Source: Demequina sp. NBRC 110054 (GTDB lineage Bacteria > Actinomycetota > Actinomycetes > Actinomycetales > Demequinaceae). Taken from it: a stretch of 64,000 nucleotides of DNA. The DNA lies in NCBI RefSeq assembly GCF_002090115.1, contig NZ_BBRK01000004.1, positions 1,798,001-1,862,000 of the forward strand, read 5' to 3'. The number at the start of each line of letters is the position of its first letter. Within the stretch, counting starts at the first letter, position 1. The notes below the pieces were generated by a model. That model saw only the letters and a program-made list of their open reading frames with translations, made no database searches and was not told the DNA's origin. Made by a program: the position numbers and the translations under genes. This document shows positions 18,697 through 28,752 of the stretch, piece after piece.

Positions 18697-18758
18697 GTCT
18701 GTCGCGCGCGCTAGTTGGACACTTGCTCAATTGAGGACGTGTGTCTGTCATCCTCGCT

Positions 18759-18787
18759 CTGACAACTGTTCATCTTTCGCTTAGTTC
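18759..18787 (+). promoter_or_regulatory. Candidate promoter for the surface-protein gene at 18922
   Basis: The 225-base gap after the GTPase pair contains an unusually A/T-rich stretch. CTGACA (18759-18764) and TAGTTC (18782-18787) are spaced 17 bases apart and could be -35 and -10 boxes. The transcript would have a 5' leader of about 130 bases. No strong terminator for the GTPase operon is visible. Confidence 0.35.
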
Positions 18788-18921
18788 CTCGTCATCTGGC
18801 TTCCCTAACTTCCTTGCTGTCTGCGTCGATGCGGCGGCTCGCGGCCACGACGCATGCCGTCGCGTGAGCCTGGCGCGGGCTTGGCACGGAGCCGGTCTCG
18901 GCTCCGCAGGAAGGAAACACG

Positions 18922-20439
18922 ATGGCACTCAGCAAGGCCGGCGCGCGCGTCGGCGGCGCGGCGGCGATCGCCGCCGTCGCTCTCACCCTCGGTGCGAGCG
19001 CGATGGTGCGAGCCGAGGCGGGGGGCATCCTGCTCCCCTCCGGCGAGCAGCTCACAGGCGACCTCATCGGTGCGCCGACCCCGGTGCTCCTCGAGAGCAA
19101 CTGGTCCAACGCGTCGGGCAAGGTCGCGGTGATCACGGGGGCCGACCCCGCGATCGAGAGCCGCACGATCGCGACCGAGGCGGACGACCTCGTCGACCAG
19201 ATCATCTGGATGTACCCGCTCGTGGACGCCGAGGGCACCTACGTGCTCGCCAACGGGGACGGCGACGTGGTCTCCCGCATCGACGGCTCGCGCTACCTTG
19301 AGACCCTGGACGTCACCGGCGACGAGGCTGCCGCATCGGGCCTGTCCACGTGGGTGCCGAGCACCACAGGCGACGTCACGACCATGCAGAACGTCGAGCA
19401 GCTCGACGGCGAGACCCAGGTGTTCGACCTCTACGACTGGGACACGTCGGAGAACGCCGACATCCAGTCCTACTCGTCGACCGGCGCCGCCGTGCAGCAG
19501 TGGGTCATGCACGACCTCGTCGCGTCCACTGGCTTGGTCGGAGAGCTGGTCGCGCCCGGCGCTGCGCCCGACGTGCCCACGACCGCGACCGGCACCTACA
19601 GCTGGGGGCTCACCACCGAGCTCACCGACATCGAGTGGGACATGCCTGAGCAGTCCGTGTGGGACGCCGATGGCACCGTCGAGTTCACGGGCACCGCGGC
19701 CGGTGCCTTCGGCGAGACGGTGACCCTCGCGGCCTCCTACACCGTGGGCACCGTCGGCGACGCTGAGCCCGAGACGCTCAGCAGCTACGCGGGCGTGCTG
19801 CTGTCGCAGCTCAAGAAGCTCGCGCCGAGCACCGTCGAGCGCACCGTCTCGGGGACCACGACGACCGTGACGGCCGACGTCGAATGGGACTGGGACGCCA
19901 TCTCGCAGGACGACCTCGATGAGGTCGGAACCATCACCGTCAACGGCGCGGAGGACCTCGGCTTCGCTGCCACGCTCGAGATCACCCTCGGCGAGCCCGC
20001 CTCGGTGAACGTGCTGCGCACCGCCGACTGGCGCGCGTGGCAGTTCTACTACAACACCGTCAGCTACTCGGGACTCACCGATGGCGACACCTCGACCAGC
20101 GTCTTCGGTGACTGGCGATCCGGCGGCGCATCCAACCGCGTCGAGGAGAACTGGGTCGCCTTCTACTTCGATGAGCCGCAGCAGATCGACGCAGCCGCGC
20201 TCTACGAGGCCTCAGGCGTCAACAACATCGGGTCCGTGACGTTCCAGTATCGCGACATGCACGGCGGCTGGGTCGACACGTCGGCGGGCGCCGTCGCCAA
20301 CGGCGATTCCACGGCTGCGATCGAGGTCGACTTCGACTCGGTCCTCGCCACCGGCTTCCGCGCCGTGTTCACGCACAAGGGCACCTCCACGTGGATGCAG
20401 CTCGCCGAGATCGAGGCGTGGGGTCCGTCGGCCGCCTGA
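18922..20439 (+). CDS. Secreted protein with Ig-like and F5/8 type C (discoidin) domains
   Basis: This 505-residue secreted protein has an N-terminal signal peptide (residues 1 to about 33) and no catalytic motif that I recognise. Residues about 90-250 are of unknown fold. Residues about 280-365 resemble a bacterial Ig-like domain of the Big_4 type (GTITVNGAEDLGFAATLEIT). The C-terminal ~135 residues look like an F5/8 type C carbohydrate-binding domain (SGLTDGDTSTSVFGDWRS, WVAFYFDEPQQIDAAALYE, WMQLAEIEAWGPS). The start has AGGAAGG upstream. It lies next to the anchored metallophosphoesterase gene 37 bases downstream and may share its transcript, which suggests a joint role on an extracellular polymer. 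Confidence 0.7.
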   Translation: MALSKAGARVGGAAAIAAVALTLGASAMVRAEAGGILLPSGEQLTGDLIGAPTPVLLESNWSNASGKVAVITGADPAIESRTIATEADDLVDQIIWMYPLVDAEGTYVLANGDGDVVSRIDGSRYLETLDVTGDEAAASGLSTWVPSTTGDVTTMQNVEQLDGETQVFDLYDWDTSENADIQSYSSTGAAVQQWVMHDLVASTGLVGELVAPGAAPDVPTTATGTYSWGLTTELTDIEWDMPEQSVWDADGTVEFTGTAAGAFGETVTLAASYTVGTVGDAEPETLSSYAGVLLSQLKKLAPSTVERTVSGTTTTVTADVEWDWDAISQDDLDEVGTITVNGAEDLGFAATLEITLGEPASVNVLRTADWRAWQFYYNTVSYSGLTDGDTSTSVFGDWRSGGASNRVEENWVAFYFDEPQQIDAAALYEASGVNNIGSVTFQYRDMHGGWVDTSAGAVANGDSTAAIEVDFDSVLATGFRAVFTHKGTSTWMQLAEIEAWGPSAA

Positions 20440-20476
20440 GCGGCTGACGAGACGCCACAGAGATGTGAGAAGAGAG

Positions 20477-23146
20477 ATGACGAAGACCACCATGCCCGCG
20501 CGCGCGTGGGCCGCCTCGACCGCGGCCGCGGTCATCGCTGGCACAGCGATCGCGATGCCAGCGGTCGCGGCCAGCGCCGAGACGGCCATCGACGCGTCGG
20601 CCGTCGACACCTCCTCGGTCGCCACTGCGACCGAGGGCTCCGTCGAGGACACCGGCTCGCGCTTCACCGTCGCGGTCCTCCCTGACACGCAGTTCTACTC
20701 CCGCTACTCGGAGGAGCAGTTCTACCCGACCTACGGCACGAACCCCTTCGAGGCGCAGGCGCAGTTCATCGTCGACAACGACGAGACCCTCAACACGGCC
20801 TTCACGCTCCACCTGGGCGACGTGGTCGACCAGCAGGGCGAGTCGGACCAGTGGGAGGCGGCCGACAAGGCGATCTCGATCCTCGAGGACGGCGGTGCGG
20901 AGTACTCGATCCTTCCGGGCAACCATGACGTGTCCGACATGGGCGTGCGCAGCTCCGAGAGCAACGCCGCGAACTACCTCAGCAACTTCCCTGCGAGCCG
21001 GCTCGCCGAGCAGGACTCGTATGTCGGCTCGTACCAGAACGGCTATTCGAGCGCCTACACGTTCGAGGCCGAGGGCCAGGAGTTCCTGGTGCTCGCCATC
21101 GGGTGGAACGCCTCGGCAGACACGTTCGACTGGGCGCAGGGCATCCTCGATGCGAACCCGACGCTGCCGACCATCCTCACGAGCCACGCGATCATCGACA
21201 TCGACGAGGAGACGAACGAGGCCACCGACTTCTGGTTCGGCGAGGAGATGTGGGACTCGCTCATCACGTCCAACGATCAGATCTTCGTCACGCTCAACGG
21301 CCACTTCCACGGCCAGACGTACCGCACGATCACGAACGACTACGGCAACGAGGTCACCGAGATCCTGCTCGACTCGCAGATGGCCGCCGACGGCGGCAAC
21401 GGCATCATGGCGATGATGGAGTTCGACCTGGACGAGGGCACGATCGACTACACGACGATCTCGCCCTGGGTGACCCAGAAGCTCGAGGACCGCATCACGT
21501 CATCCGACACGCCCGTGATCTCGGGCGACGGAGCGCAGTTCACGTTGGACGTGGACTTCGAGGAGCGGTTCGCGTCGTTCAACCCGGACTTCACCGCCGG
21601 CGACGGCGAGTGGACGGATCTGTCCGCTCTGGCCGAGGAGATCGTCTCCGAAGGCTGGGACGGCGGTGACGGCTCGGAGGAGCTCGAGGCCGCAGGGAAC
21701 GAGGACGACTACATCGAGGTCGAGGGCACGCTCGCCCACTGGCGCTTCGGGGACCAGGAGGACGGCGTCGTCCAGGAGAACCAGGTCATCACGGACCTCA
21801 CGGGCGACAACGATATGCATCGCCTGCCGCTTGATCAGATCAACGCCTACAGCGAGCTCGACGACATGACGATCGAGTCTGACAACCTCGACTACCTGTC
21901 GGCGGACACGGCTGCCGTCTGCTTCGACGACGCCGACAACACGACGGGACAGCTCTCGTACCTCACGACGGACTACGGCACCCCCGTGACGGAGGCGGAC
22001 CTCTCCGAGGGCTACACGATCGAGTCCTTCGTCTATCTCGCTGAGGACTGGAGTGCCGACACGAACGACTGGTCTGGCTGGCTGACGCGCACGGGACGCC
22101 GCTCCGCGCTGCCGGTCCTGTGGGAGCAGTACGACTACGAGATGGGTCCGGCGTTCCTGTCGATCTCCAACCTGCGCGAGTTCCAGTGGGGCACGACGCA
22201 GGGGTCTTCCTGGGCCTACACCAACTCGATCTGGTCCGGCGAGATCATGACGGGGAAGTGGCACCACGTCGCGGTCGTCAACGACCCCGACGCCAACTCC
22301 CTGGTGATGTACGTCGACGGCGTCGCCGTGCTTCGCAACGCGACCGACCACAACGGCATGACGTACAGCGACGGCTACCCGTGGGCACTGGGCACCAACT
22401 GGAACTACGACGAGGCCGACAACGGCTGGAACGGCTGTGTGGGGGAGACCCGCATCGTCGACCACGCGCTCGAGCCGAGCGAGTTCCTCATCCAGCGCGT
22501 GGACATCGACGCCGACGGCGAGAACTTCTCGATCGACGACGAGCCCACCGGTGGTCTTCCTGCCGGCACCGAGATCGCCGAGTTCACAGGAACGGGCTAC
22601 CCGGGCGCCGAGGTGCGAGTCGAGGCCGCGGCAGCGGTCACCGGGGGAGGCGGCGTCGCGACTGCGGCCTCCGCCGGCACGGTGCTCGGGTCGGCCACGG
22701 TCGGCTCGGACGGGACCTGGACAATCGTGCTTGACGAGGCGATCAGCGAGTCCGGCGCCCACCTCCTGAGCTTCGTGCAGAGCATGGGCACGCGCGATGG
22801 TGACGCGGCCTCCGTCGTGTTCACGATCGGTGCCTCCACGGAGACCGACGCGGGTGACTCGGACGGCACGGACGATGCGGCAGGCTCCGGGTCCTCGGAC
22901 GACACGGGGACGTCGGGCTCTTCCGAGGAAGCGGACGGCACGGCTGGCGCGAGCGACGAGCTCGCGGGGTCCTCTGATGACGACGCGGCCGATGGCGGCG
23001 AGACGGACGCCTCCGCGGAGGACGACCTCGCGTCCACAGGTGCCGGCGATTCGCTCTGGGTCATGCTCCTCGGGGCGCTCGGGCTGATCGGTGTCGGAGG
23101 AGCGTCTCTCCTGTGGCTGAGGAAGGCGCAGGGAGGGCTCGAGTAG
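20477..23146 (+). CDS. Wall-anchored calcineurin-like metallophosphoesterase with LamG domain and LASTG signal
   Basis: This 889-residue exported enzyme begins with a signal peptide of about 35 residues. A calcineurin-type phosphoesterase domain (about 55-330) shows the metal-binding motifs in order: PDTQ, LGDVVDQ, GNHD, TSHAI and NGHFHG. A LamG/concanavalin-like domain follows (about 415-675), then a small Ig-like module, an Asp/Ser/Thr-rich linker and an LASTG sorting motif at residues 851-855 with a membrane helix and basic tail. Substrates could be phosphodiesters or phosphomonoesters in wall polymers or nucleotides; the sequence does not decide. The ATG was preferred over a GTG four codons upstream because of the GAGAAG before it. 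Confidence 0.85.
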   Translation: MTKTTMPARAWAASTAAAVIAGTAIAMPAVAASAETAIDASAVDTSSVATATEGSVEDTGSRFTVAVLPDTQFYSRYSEEQFYPTYGTNPFEAQAQFIVDNDETLNTAFTLHLGDVVDQQGESDQWEAADKAISILEDGGAEYSILPGNHDVSDMGVRSSESNAANYLSNFPASRLAEQDSYVGSYQNGYSSAYTFEAEGQEFLVLAIGWNASADTFDWAQGILDANPTLPTILTSHAIIDIDEETNEATDFWFGEEMWDSLITSNDQIFVTLNGHFHGQTYRTITNDYGNEVTEILLDSQMAADGGNGIMAMMEFDLDEGTIDYTTISPWVTQKLEDRITSSDTPVISGDGAQFTLDVDFEERFASFNPDFTAGDGEWTDLSALAEEIVSEGWDGGDGSEELEAAGNEDDYIEVEGTLAHWRFGDQEDGVVQENQVITDLTGDNDMHRLPLDQINAYSELDDMTIESDNLDYLSADTAAVCFDDADNTTGQLSYLTTDYGTPVTEADLSEGYTIESFVYLAEDWSADTNDWSGWLTRTGRRSALPVLWEQYDYEMGPAFLSISNLREFQWGTTQGSSWAYTNSIWSGEIMTGKWHHVAVVNDPDANSLVMYVDGVAVLRNATDHNGMTYSDGYPWALGTNWNYDEADNGWNGCVGETRIVDHALEPSEFLIQRVDIDADGENFSIDDEPTGGLPAGTEIAEFTGTGYPGAEVRVEAAAAVTGGGGVATAASAGTVLGSATVGSDGTWTIVLDEAISESGAHLLSFVQSMGTRDGDAASVVFTIGASTETDAGDSDGTDDAAGSGSSDDTGTSGSSEEADGTAGASDELAGSSDDDAADGGETDASAEDDLASTGAGDSLWVMLLGALGLIGVGGASLLWLRKAQGGLE

Positions 23147-23162
23147 TCGCCCCTGACTGAGC

Positions 23163-23197
23163 GGCGGCCCCGGGGAGTGTGGACCCCCGGGGCCGCC
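23163..23197 (+). terminator. Strong stem-loop after the metallophosphoesterase gene
   Basis: A perfect 13-bp stem (GGCGGCCCCGGGG at 23163-23175 with its complement at 23185-23197) encloses a 9-base loop. It lies just after the stop codon at 23146. There is no T-tract, as is usual for actinobacterial terminators. Confidence 0.85.
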
Positions 23198-23348
23198 TCG
23201 CGTCCACGGCGGGCCTGGCGTGCGTCGTCCCCAGGCCGGTCGCGGTCCGCGCCTGTCCACCGAGTCCGTGGCTCTCACCCCGTCTGCGGCGCGCCCTGTC
23301 CGACCCTGGGATCGCGGCCGCACCGTGCGGCCCGGCGAGGAGGACCAG

Positions 23349-23885
23349 ATGAACGACCTGACCATGACCGCGTCCGGCTGGGTGGCGACTGAGCCCAAGC
23401 TGCACATCGGGCCCAGCGGCACCACCCTGTGCACGTTTCGGCTCGCGACCACGCCGCGGCGGTACGACCGCACCGCCAACGCCTGGGTGGATAGCGAGAC
23501 CCAGTGGTTCACCGTGCGCACCTTCCGGGGCGCGGCGGTCACGGTGAAGCAGTCGGTCAAGAAGGGACAGCCCATCGTCGTGACGGGGCGGCTGCGCACC
23601 AACACGTGGGAGGCGAACGACGGCCCGCGCACCGACCTGCAGATCGACGCGACCTCGCTTGGGCATGACCTCACCCTGGGCATCGCGACCTTCAACCGCG
23701 CGGTCGGGGACCCGGCGCTTGGTGCGGATGAGCCATCGACCACCGCCGCGGCCTCGGAAGCCGAGGCGGCAGCCGCGCAGTCGATCGACGACGATGCCCC
23801 GCCTGCGGAAAGCGACCCGGCCGACTCCGACGCGTGGGAGGTGGAGCCGCAGGACGACGACGAGGAGCTCGCTGTGGCGCGGTGA
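23349..23885 (+). CDS. Single-stranded DNA-binding protein
   Basis: This 178-residue protein has an N-terminal OB-fold typical of SSB: VATEPKLHIGPSGTTLCTFRLAT, QWFTVRTFRGAAVTVKQSVKKGQPIVVTGRL. The C-terminal third is acidic and disordered (EAEAAAAQSIDDDAPPAESD). It ends DDDEELAVAR, so the classic acidic DDDIPF-type tip that recruits partner proteins is absent. This fits a second, non-essential SSB paralogue rather than the main replication SSB, which is usually encoded beside rpsF and rpsR. The ATG at 23349 has a strong GAGGAGG site. Confidence 0.88.
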   Translation: MNDLTMTASGWVATEPKLHIGPSGTTLCTFRLATTPRRYDRTANAWVDSETQWFTVRTFRGAAVTVKQSVKKGQPIVVTGRLRTNTWEANDGPRTDLQIDATSLGHDLTLGIATFNRAVGDPALGADEPSTTAAASEAEAAAAQSIDDDAPPAESDPADSDAWEVEPQDDDEELAVAR

Positions 23886-23965
23886 TCGGCCCGTCCCGAG
23901 CGGCATCGCAGGTGGGACTCGCTGTCGACGCTCGTGGTCGGCCCCTCGGGACCGGGCATCCCGCG

Positions 23966-23971
23966 TAGGCT
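23966..23971 (+). promoter_or_regulatory. Candidate -10 box for ettA
   Basis: TAGGCT fits TANNNT and lies 56 bases before the GTG start of ettA, giving a short untranslated leader. No clear -35 box is seen. Confidence 0.35.
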
Positions 23972-24027
23972 AGGGGCGTCGACAGCGGGCCCCTCGGGGT
24001 CCGGAACCCACAAGTCTCGGAGCATCA

Positions 24028-25710
<1,683 letters not shown>

Positions 25711-25757
25711 CCCGTCGCGCGGTCTCGGCCGCGCAAGGGTGAGTGGCAGTGAATGTG

Positions 25758-25791
25758 AGGAGCCCCTCGGCAGTGATGCCGGGGGGCTCCT
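25758..25791 (+). terminator. Terminator after ettA
   Basis: AGGAGCCCC (25758-25766) pairs with GGGGCTCCT (25783-25791), continued by an inner CGGC/GCCG stem around a 6-base loop. It lies 47 bases after the ettA stop and before the convergent VOC gene, so it may work in both directions. Confidence 0.8.
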
Positions 25792-25866
25792 TAGCGTCTG
25801 GGCGCACCATTCCCGTCGGGGTGGCTGAGTGCCGCTGTGGAGAGGTCAGCGCCTCTGGCGGGTACG

Positions 25867-26277
25867 TCAGTGCCGCTCGCCCGCGCCCTCGGCCTCGGCC
25901 ATGCGCTGGACCAGCTGGACAGGATGGCCGTCGGGGTCGGTCACGAACGCGACCAGGAGCGTCTCGCGGAACGTGTGCCGCGCGCGTCGCGACGTCCCGC
26001 CCGAGGCGACCGCATGCGCGAACGCGGCCTCGACATCGTCCGTCCAGAGCGTGATGCATGCACGATCGCCCTCGGTGACGGGGGTCAGCCCGTGGCTCTC
26101 CGCCGCCGGACCGGGCAGTGCGAGCCCCAGCACGAACCCGCCGAGCGTCATCTCGACCTTGACCGGCTCGGTGGGGGAGGAGCGGAAGGTCTCGCGGAAA
26201 CCGAGTGCGGTGTAGAACCTCGAAGCGCGCTCGCAGTCGCCGACGAAGAGGATCACCTGCGGCTCGGAGAACTCCAT
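25867..26277 (-). CDS. VOC (glyoxalase/bleomycin-resistance) superfamily protein
   Basis: This 136-residue protein has the vicinal-oxygen-chelate fold: QVILFVGDCERASRFYTALGFRETF at the N-terminus and DDVEAAFAHAVASGG then FVTDPDGHPVQLVQRM at the C-terminus. Family members bind a metal for glyoxalase or dioxygenase reactions, or bind antibiotics; the substrate here is unknown. The ATG at 26277 lies six bases after TACAGT, so the transcript is probably leaderless. It is transcribed away from the small membrane protein at 26327. Confidence 0.8.
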   Translation of the reverse strand: MEFSEPQVILFVGDCERASRFYTALGFRETFRSSPTEPVKVEMTLGGFVLGLALPGPAAESHGLTPVTEGDRACITLWTDDVEAAFAHAVASGGTSRRARHTFRETLLVAFVTDPDGHPVQLVQRMAEAEGAGERH

Positions 26278-26283
26278 CCGGCC

Positions 26284-26320
26284 ACTGTAGGTGTCGCGTC
26301 ACGGGGCCGCGCGTTAGCGT
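26284..26320. promoter_or_regulatory. Two divergent leaderless -10 boxes
   Basis: On the minus strand TACAGT (26289 to 26284) lies six bases before the VOC start at 26277. On the plus strand TAGCGT (26315-26320) lies six bases before the ATG at 26327. Only 49 bases separate the two start codons, so the -35 regions must overlap and the two genes may compete for polymerase. Confidence 0.5.
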
Positions 26321-26326
26321 GGGCGG

Positions 26327-26638
26327 ATGGTGGATGCGTCGTTGTCCCTCACGATCGGGGATCTCGCTGTGCGTGTGATGGCGGAGGTCGAGGATGCCTC
26401 GGATCCCGGCCTGCTCCCGCTCGTCGCCGCGATCGCGATCGCGCTGCCCATGGCGGGGGTGCTCGCTTTCTTCCTTTGGGTGAAGGTCCGCGATCGGGAC
26501 GATCCCGCGGGTCCAGTCCTGCGTCCCGGGCACGAGGATGACGGCCCCGAGGGATCCGACGACCGCGGTTCGTCCGACCATCGCGAGGGTCGCGACACGC
26601 GTGAATCGCCCCGTGATGCCGACGAGTCCGAGGAGTAG
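26327..26638 (+). CDS. Small single-pass membrane protein of unknown function
   Basis: This 103-residue protein has one strong hydrophobic helix (about residues 30-51, LLPLVAAIAIALPMAGVLAFFL) and a highly charged Asp/Glu/Arg-rich C-terminal tail of about 50 residues, probably cytoplasmic and disordered. I do not recognise a family. The leaderless-type -10 box six bases upstream supports it as a real gene. Coding-like third-position GC also supports it. Confidence 0.6.
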   Translation: MVDASLSLTIGDLAVRVMAEVEDASDPGLLPLVAAIAIALPMAGVLAFFLWVKVRDRDDPAGPVLRPGHEDDGPEGSDDRGSSDHREGRDTRESPRDADESEE

Positions 26639-26743
26639 GTCTCGCGTCACTCGATGACGGTTCCCTCTCGCATTGCGGCGCCGGCGCCGTTACTCTAGGG
26701 ACAAATGGGGCATATGGCGCATATGTGAACGGGAGGGCACCGC

Positions 26744-27652
26744 ATGCCGACCCAGCAGATGTTGTTCATCGGAGGACTGCACCGATCGGGAACCACCCTG
26801 GTCGAGCGCATCATCGGCGAGGACCCCGACGTCGCCGCGCTGCGCGACACCGGCGTGCTGATGAACGAGGGGCAGTTCCTTCAGGACGTGTATCCCACCG
26901 ATGAGGAGCTGGGTGGCGGCACGGAGAAGAGAGGCTCGGTCGTGGGATGGGCCTTCAACCCTCGCTCCCACATGACGGAGCACGATGTGCCGGACCCGCA
27001 GCGCACCGCCGACGAGTTGCGCGCCGCATGGACCCCCTACGCGTCGGCTCCCGGCGCCCGCCACCTGGTCGAGAAGTCCCCGGCCAACATCATGCGCATG
27101 AGGTATCTGCAGGAGGTCTTTCCTGACTGCCGCCTGATCGCGGTCAGGCGGCACCCCATCGTCTATGCGCTCGCGGTGCGCAAGTGGGCGCCGCGCCACA
27201 TCAAGATCGGATTCGGCTTCGGCGAGCTGGTCCGGCACTGGCTCGCGGCGATGGACACGTTCGAGGAGGACCTCGAGCACCTGCGCAACGTCCGCGTCAT
27301 CTCCTTCGAGGAGCTGACTCACGAGCCGGAGAGCGTGAGGGCGGAGCTCGAGGAGCACCTCGAGTTGACCGAGCTCAGCCTGCCGGAGGAGCTGGTCCCG
27401 TCTCCGCCCCGGCGCTACGTCGACTACTGGAAGGAGCTGGCGTCAGCCTCGCCATGGCGTCCGGTCCGCCCCCTCAACAGCAGCGCCCGACCGAAGCCGA
27501 TCGCTCCGGAGACCCTCGAGGCGGTGGTTGCCTCGGCGTTCGGCAAACAGACGGTCAGGCGCACCATCGATCGATACGGGGACGCCATGAAGCGGCACGG
27601 CTACGACCCGGAGGTCCTCGACCGCTCCTTCCGTCCGCAGTATCTGAACTAG
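26744..27652 (+). CDS. Sulfotransferase family protein
   Basis: This 302-residue protein has the PAPS-binding 5'-phosphosulfate loop GLHRSGTTL at residues 10-18, and a likely 3'-phosphate-binding segment CRLIAVRRHPIVYALAVRKW near residue 130. Sulfotransferases move sulfate from PAPS to a hydroxyl or amine acceptor, here possibly a glycan or glycolipid. The start follows GGGAGG. Its leader (26691-26743) contains TACTCT as a possible -10 box and two CATATG hexamers. A second sulfotransferase lies at 34761 within the polysaccharide locus; the two are only distantly alike. Confidence 0.8.
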   Translation: MPTQQMLFIGGLHRSGTTLVERIIGEDPDVAALRDTGVLMNEGQFLQDVYPTDEELGGGTEKRGSVVGWAFNPRSHMTEHDVPDPQRTADELRAAWTPYASAPGARHLVEKSPANIMRMRYLQEVFPDCRLIAVRRHPIVYALAVRKWAPRHIKIGFGFGELVRHWLAAMDTFEEDLEHLRNVRVISFEELTHEPESVRAELEEHLELTELSLPEELVPSPPRRYVDYWKELASASPWRPVRPLNSSARPKPIAPETLEAVVASAFGKQTVRRTIDRYGDAMKRHGYDPEVLDRSFRPQYLN

Positions 27653-27683
27653 GCCGGTCCGACACTCGCCTGCCCGGAACGCG

Positions 27684-27715
27684 ACGAGGCCCCGGGCGGA
27701 TACCCGGGGCCTCGT
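27684..27715. terminator. Bidirectional terminator between the sulfotransferase and proX genes
   Basis: A perfect 13-bp inverted repeat (ACGAGGCCCCGGG at 27684-27696, complement at 27703-27715) encloses a 6-base loop. It sits between two convergent genes and can serve both. Confidence 0.88.
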
Positions 27716-27739
27716 GCGATTCGACGTCAGTCGAGAGTC

Positions 27740-28639
27740 TTACGCGGTGATCGAGTCGACCCACTCCTGGTTGTCCGCGATGAACTCGGCGACGATGTCG
27801 CCGTACTCGTCCTCGGACTCCGCCGCATTGATGCGGTTCTCAAGGTCGTACAGCAGGTCCGACTCCATAGTGAAGTTCGCGGCCCACTCGTTCACCTCGG
27901 GGAACTCGTCCGCGAAGGTCGAGCTCGAGTAGGTGTAGATGGACTCGGCGTCGCCGAGGATGCCCTCGGGGTCCTCAAGGTTCTTGAGGTCGTAGGCGCC
28001 GTAGGCCCAGTGCGGCTCCCACAGCGTGACGACGATGTTCTCGCCATCGGACATCGCGGAGTCGAGCTCGGCGAGCATGGCCGGGGTCGAGGAGGTCACG
28101 AAGTCCATGTCCTCGAGGCCGTAGGTCGGGATGCCGGCCTCGACGGCGGCGGTGAGGCCCGCGCCCGGCTCGATGCCCACGATGGTGTTGTTGAACTCGT
28201 CGGCGGCGTCGGCCAGCTCGGCGAGCGAGTCGATCGGCGCGTCGGCGTTCACGGCGACGGTGAGGGCCGCGCCCTCGAACCAGGCGCCGACCTCGACGAT
28301 GTCATCACCGAACTCCTCGATGTACGCGGCGTGGGTGGCGGGCAGCCACACGTCGGTCACGAGGTCGTAGTCGCCGTCGGCGAGGGCCTGGAAGGTCGGG
28401 GCGGGGTCGGAGTACGCGAGGGTGACGTCGTAGCCCTGCTCCTCGAGGATGGCCTCCCACAGCAGCGACGAGGCAACCGACTCGTCCCAGCCGTTGAAGA
28501 CTCCGAGGGTGATCTCGCCGCCGCCGGTCGAACCGGAGTCAGCCGAGGTGTCCGCGGCCTCGTCCGAGGACGAGCAGCCCGCGAGGACGAGTCCTGCGGC
28601 AGCGGTCAGCGCGATTGGCGCGAAAGAGCGCATCTTCAT
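27740..28639 (-). CDS. proX: Glycine betaine/proline ABC transporter substrate-binding lipoprotein
   Basis: This 299-residue lipoprotein starts MKMRSFAPIALTAAAGLVLAG with Cys near residue 22 as lipid site, followed by a Ser/Asp-rich linker. The core (GVFNGWDESVASSLLWEAILEEQGYDV, DLVTDVWLPATHAAY, TLWEPHWAYGAYDLKNLEDP) is typical of the OpuAC family. The Trp residues at GWDES, DVWLP and EPHWAY probably build the aromatic cage for quaternary amines. It is the last gene of proV-proW-proX. Uptake of compatible solutes gives osmotic protection. Confidence 0.92.
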   Translation of the reverse strand: MKMRSFAPIALTAAAGLVLAGCSSSDEAADTSADSGSTGGGEITLGVFNGWDESVASSLLWEAILEEQGYDVTLAYSDPAPTFQALADGDYDLVTDVWLPATHAAYIEEFGDDIVEVGAWFEGAALTVAVNADAPIDSLAELADAADEFNNTIVGIEPGAGLTAAVEAGIPTYGLEDMDFVTSSTPAMLAELDSAMSDGENIVVTLWEPHWAYGAYDLKNLEDPEGILGDAESIYTYSSSTFADEFPEVNEWAANFTMESDLLYDLENRINAAESEDEYGDIVAEFIADNQEWVDSITA

Positions 28640-28684
28640 GAGGTGTGTTCCTTTCCCGACGAGGAGTGTCTCTCCACGCCGTGA

Positions 28685-28716
28685 GCACCCGCCGCCCATC
28701 CGTCGGGGCGGGGTGC
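28685..28716 (-). terminator. Intercistronic hairpin between proW and proX
   Basis: GCACCC (28685-28690) pairs with GGGTGC (28711-28716), with further inner G-C pairs. It lies in the 113-base proW-proX gap. It could adjust the amount of binding protein or stabilise its message. The inner stem is imperfect. Confidence 0.4.
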
Positions 28717-28752
28717 GCGCAGCTCCCTCAGAAGCTGCGAGGTCTTGAGGGG

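Noticed and set aside
21500..24025. An 841-codon minus-strand frame opposite the metallophosphoesterase and ssb genes
   Set aside because: Composition is that of a shadow frame, it crosses a strong terminator, and both plus-strand genes have clear domains and ribosome-binding sites.
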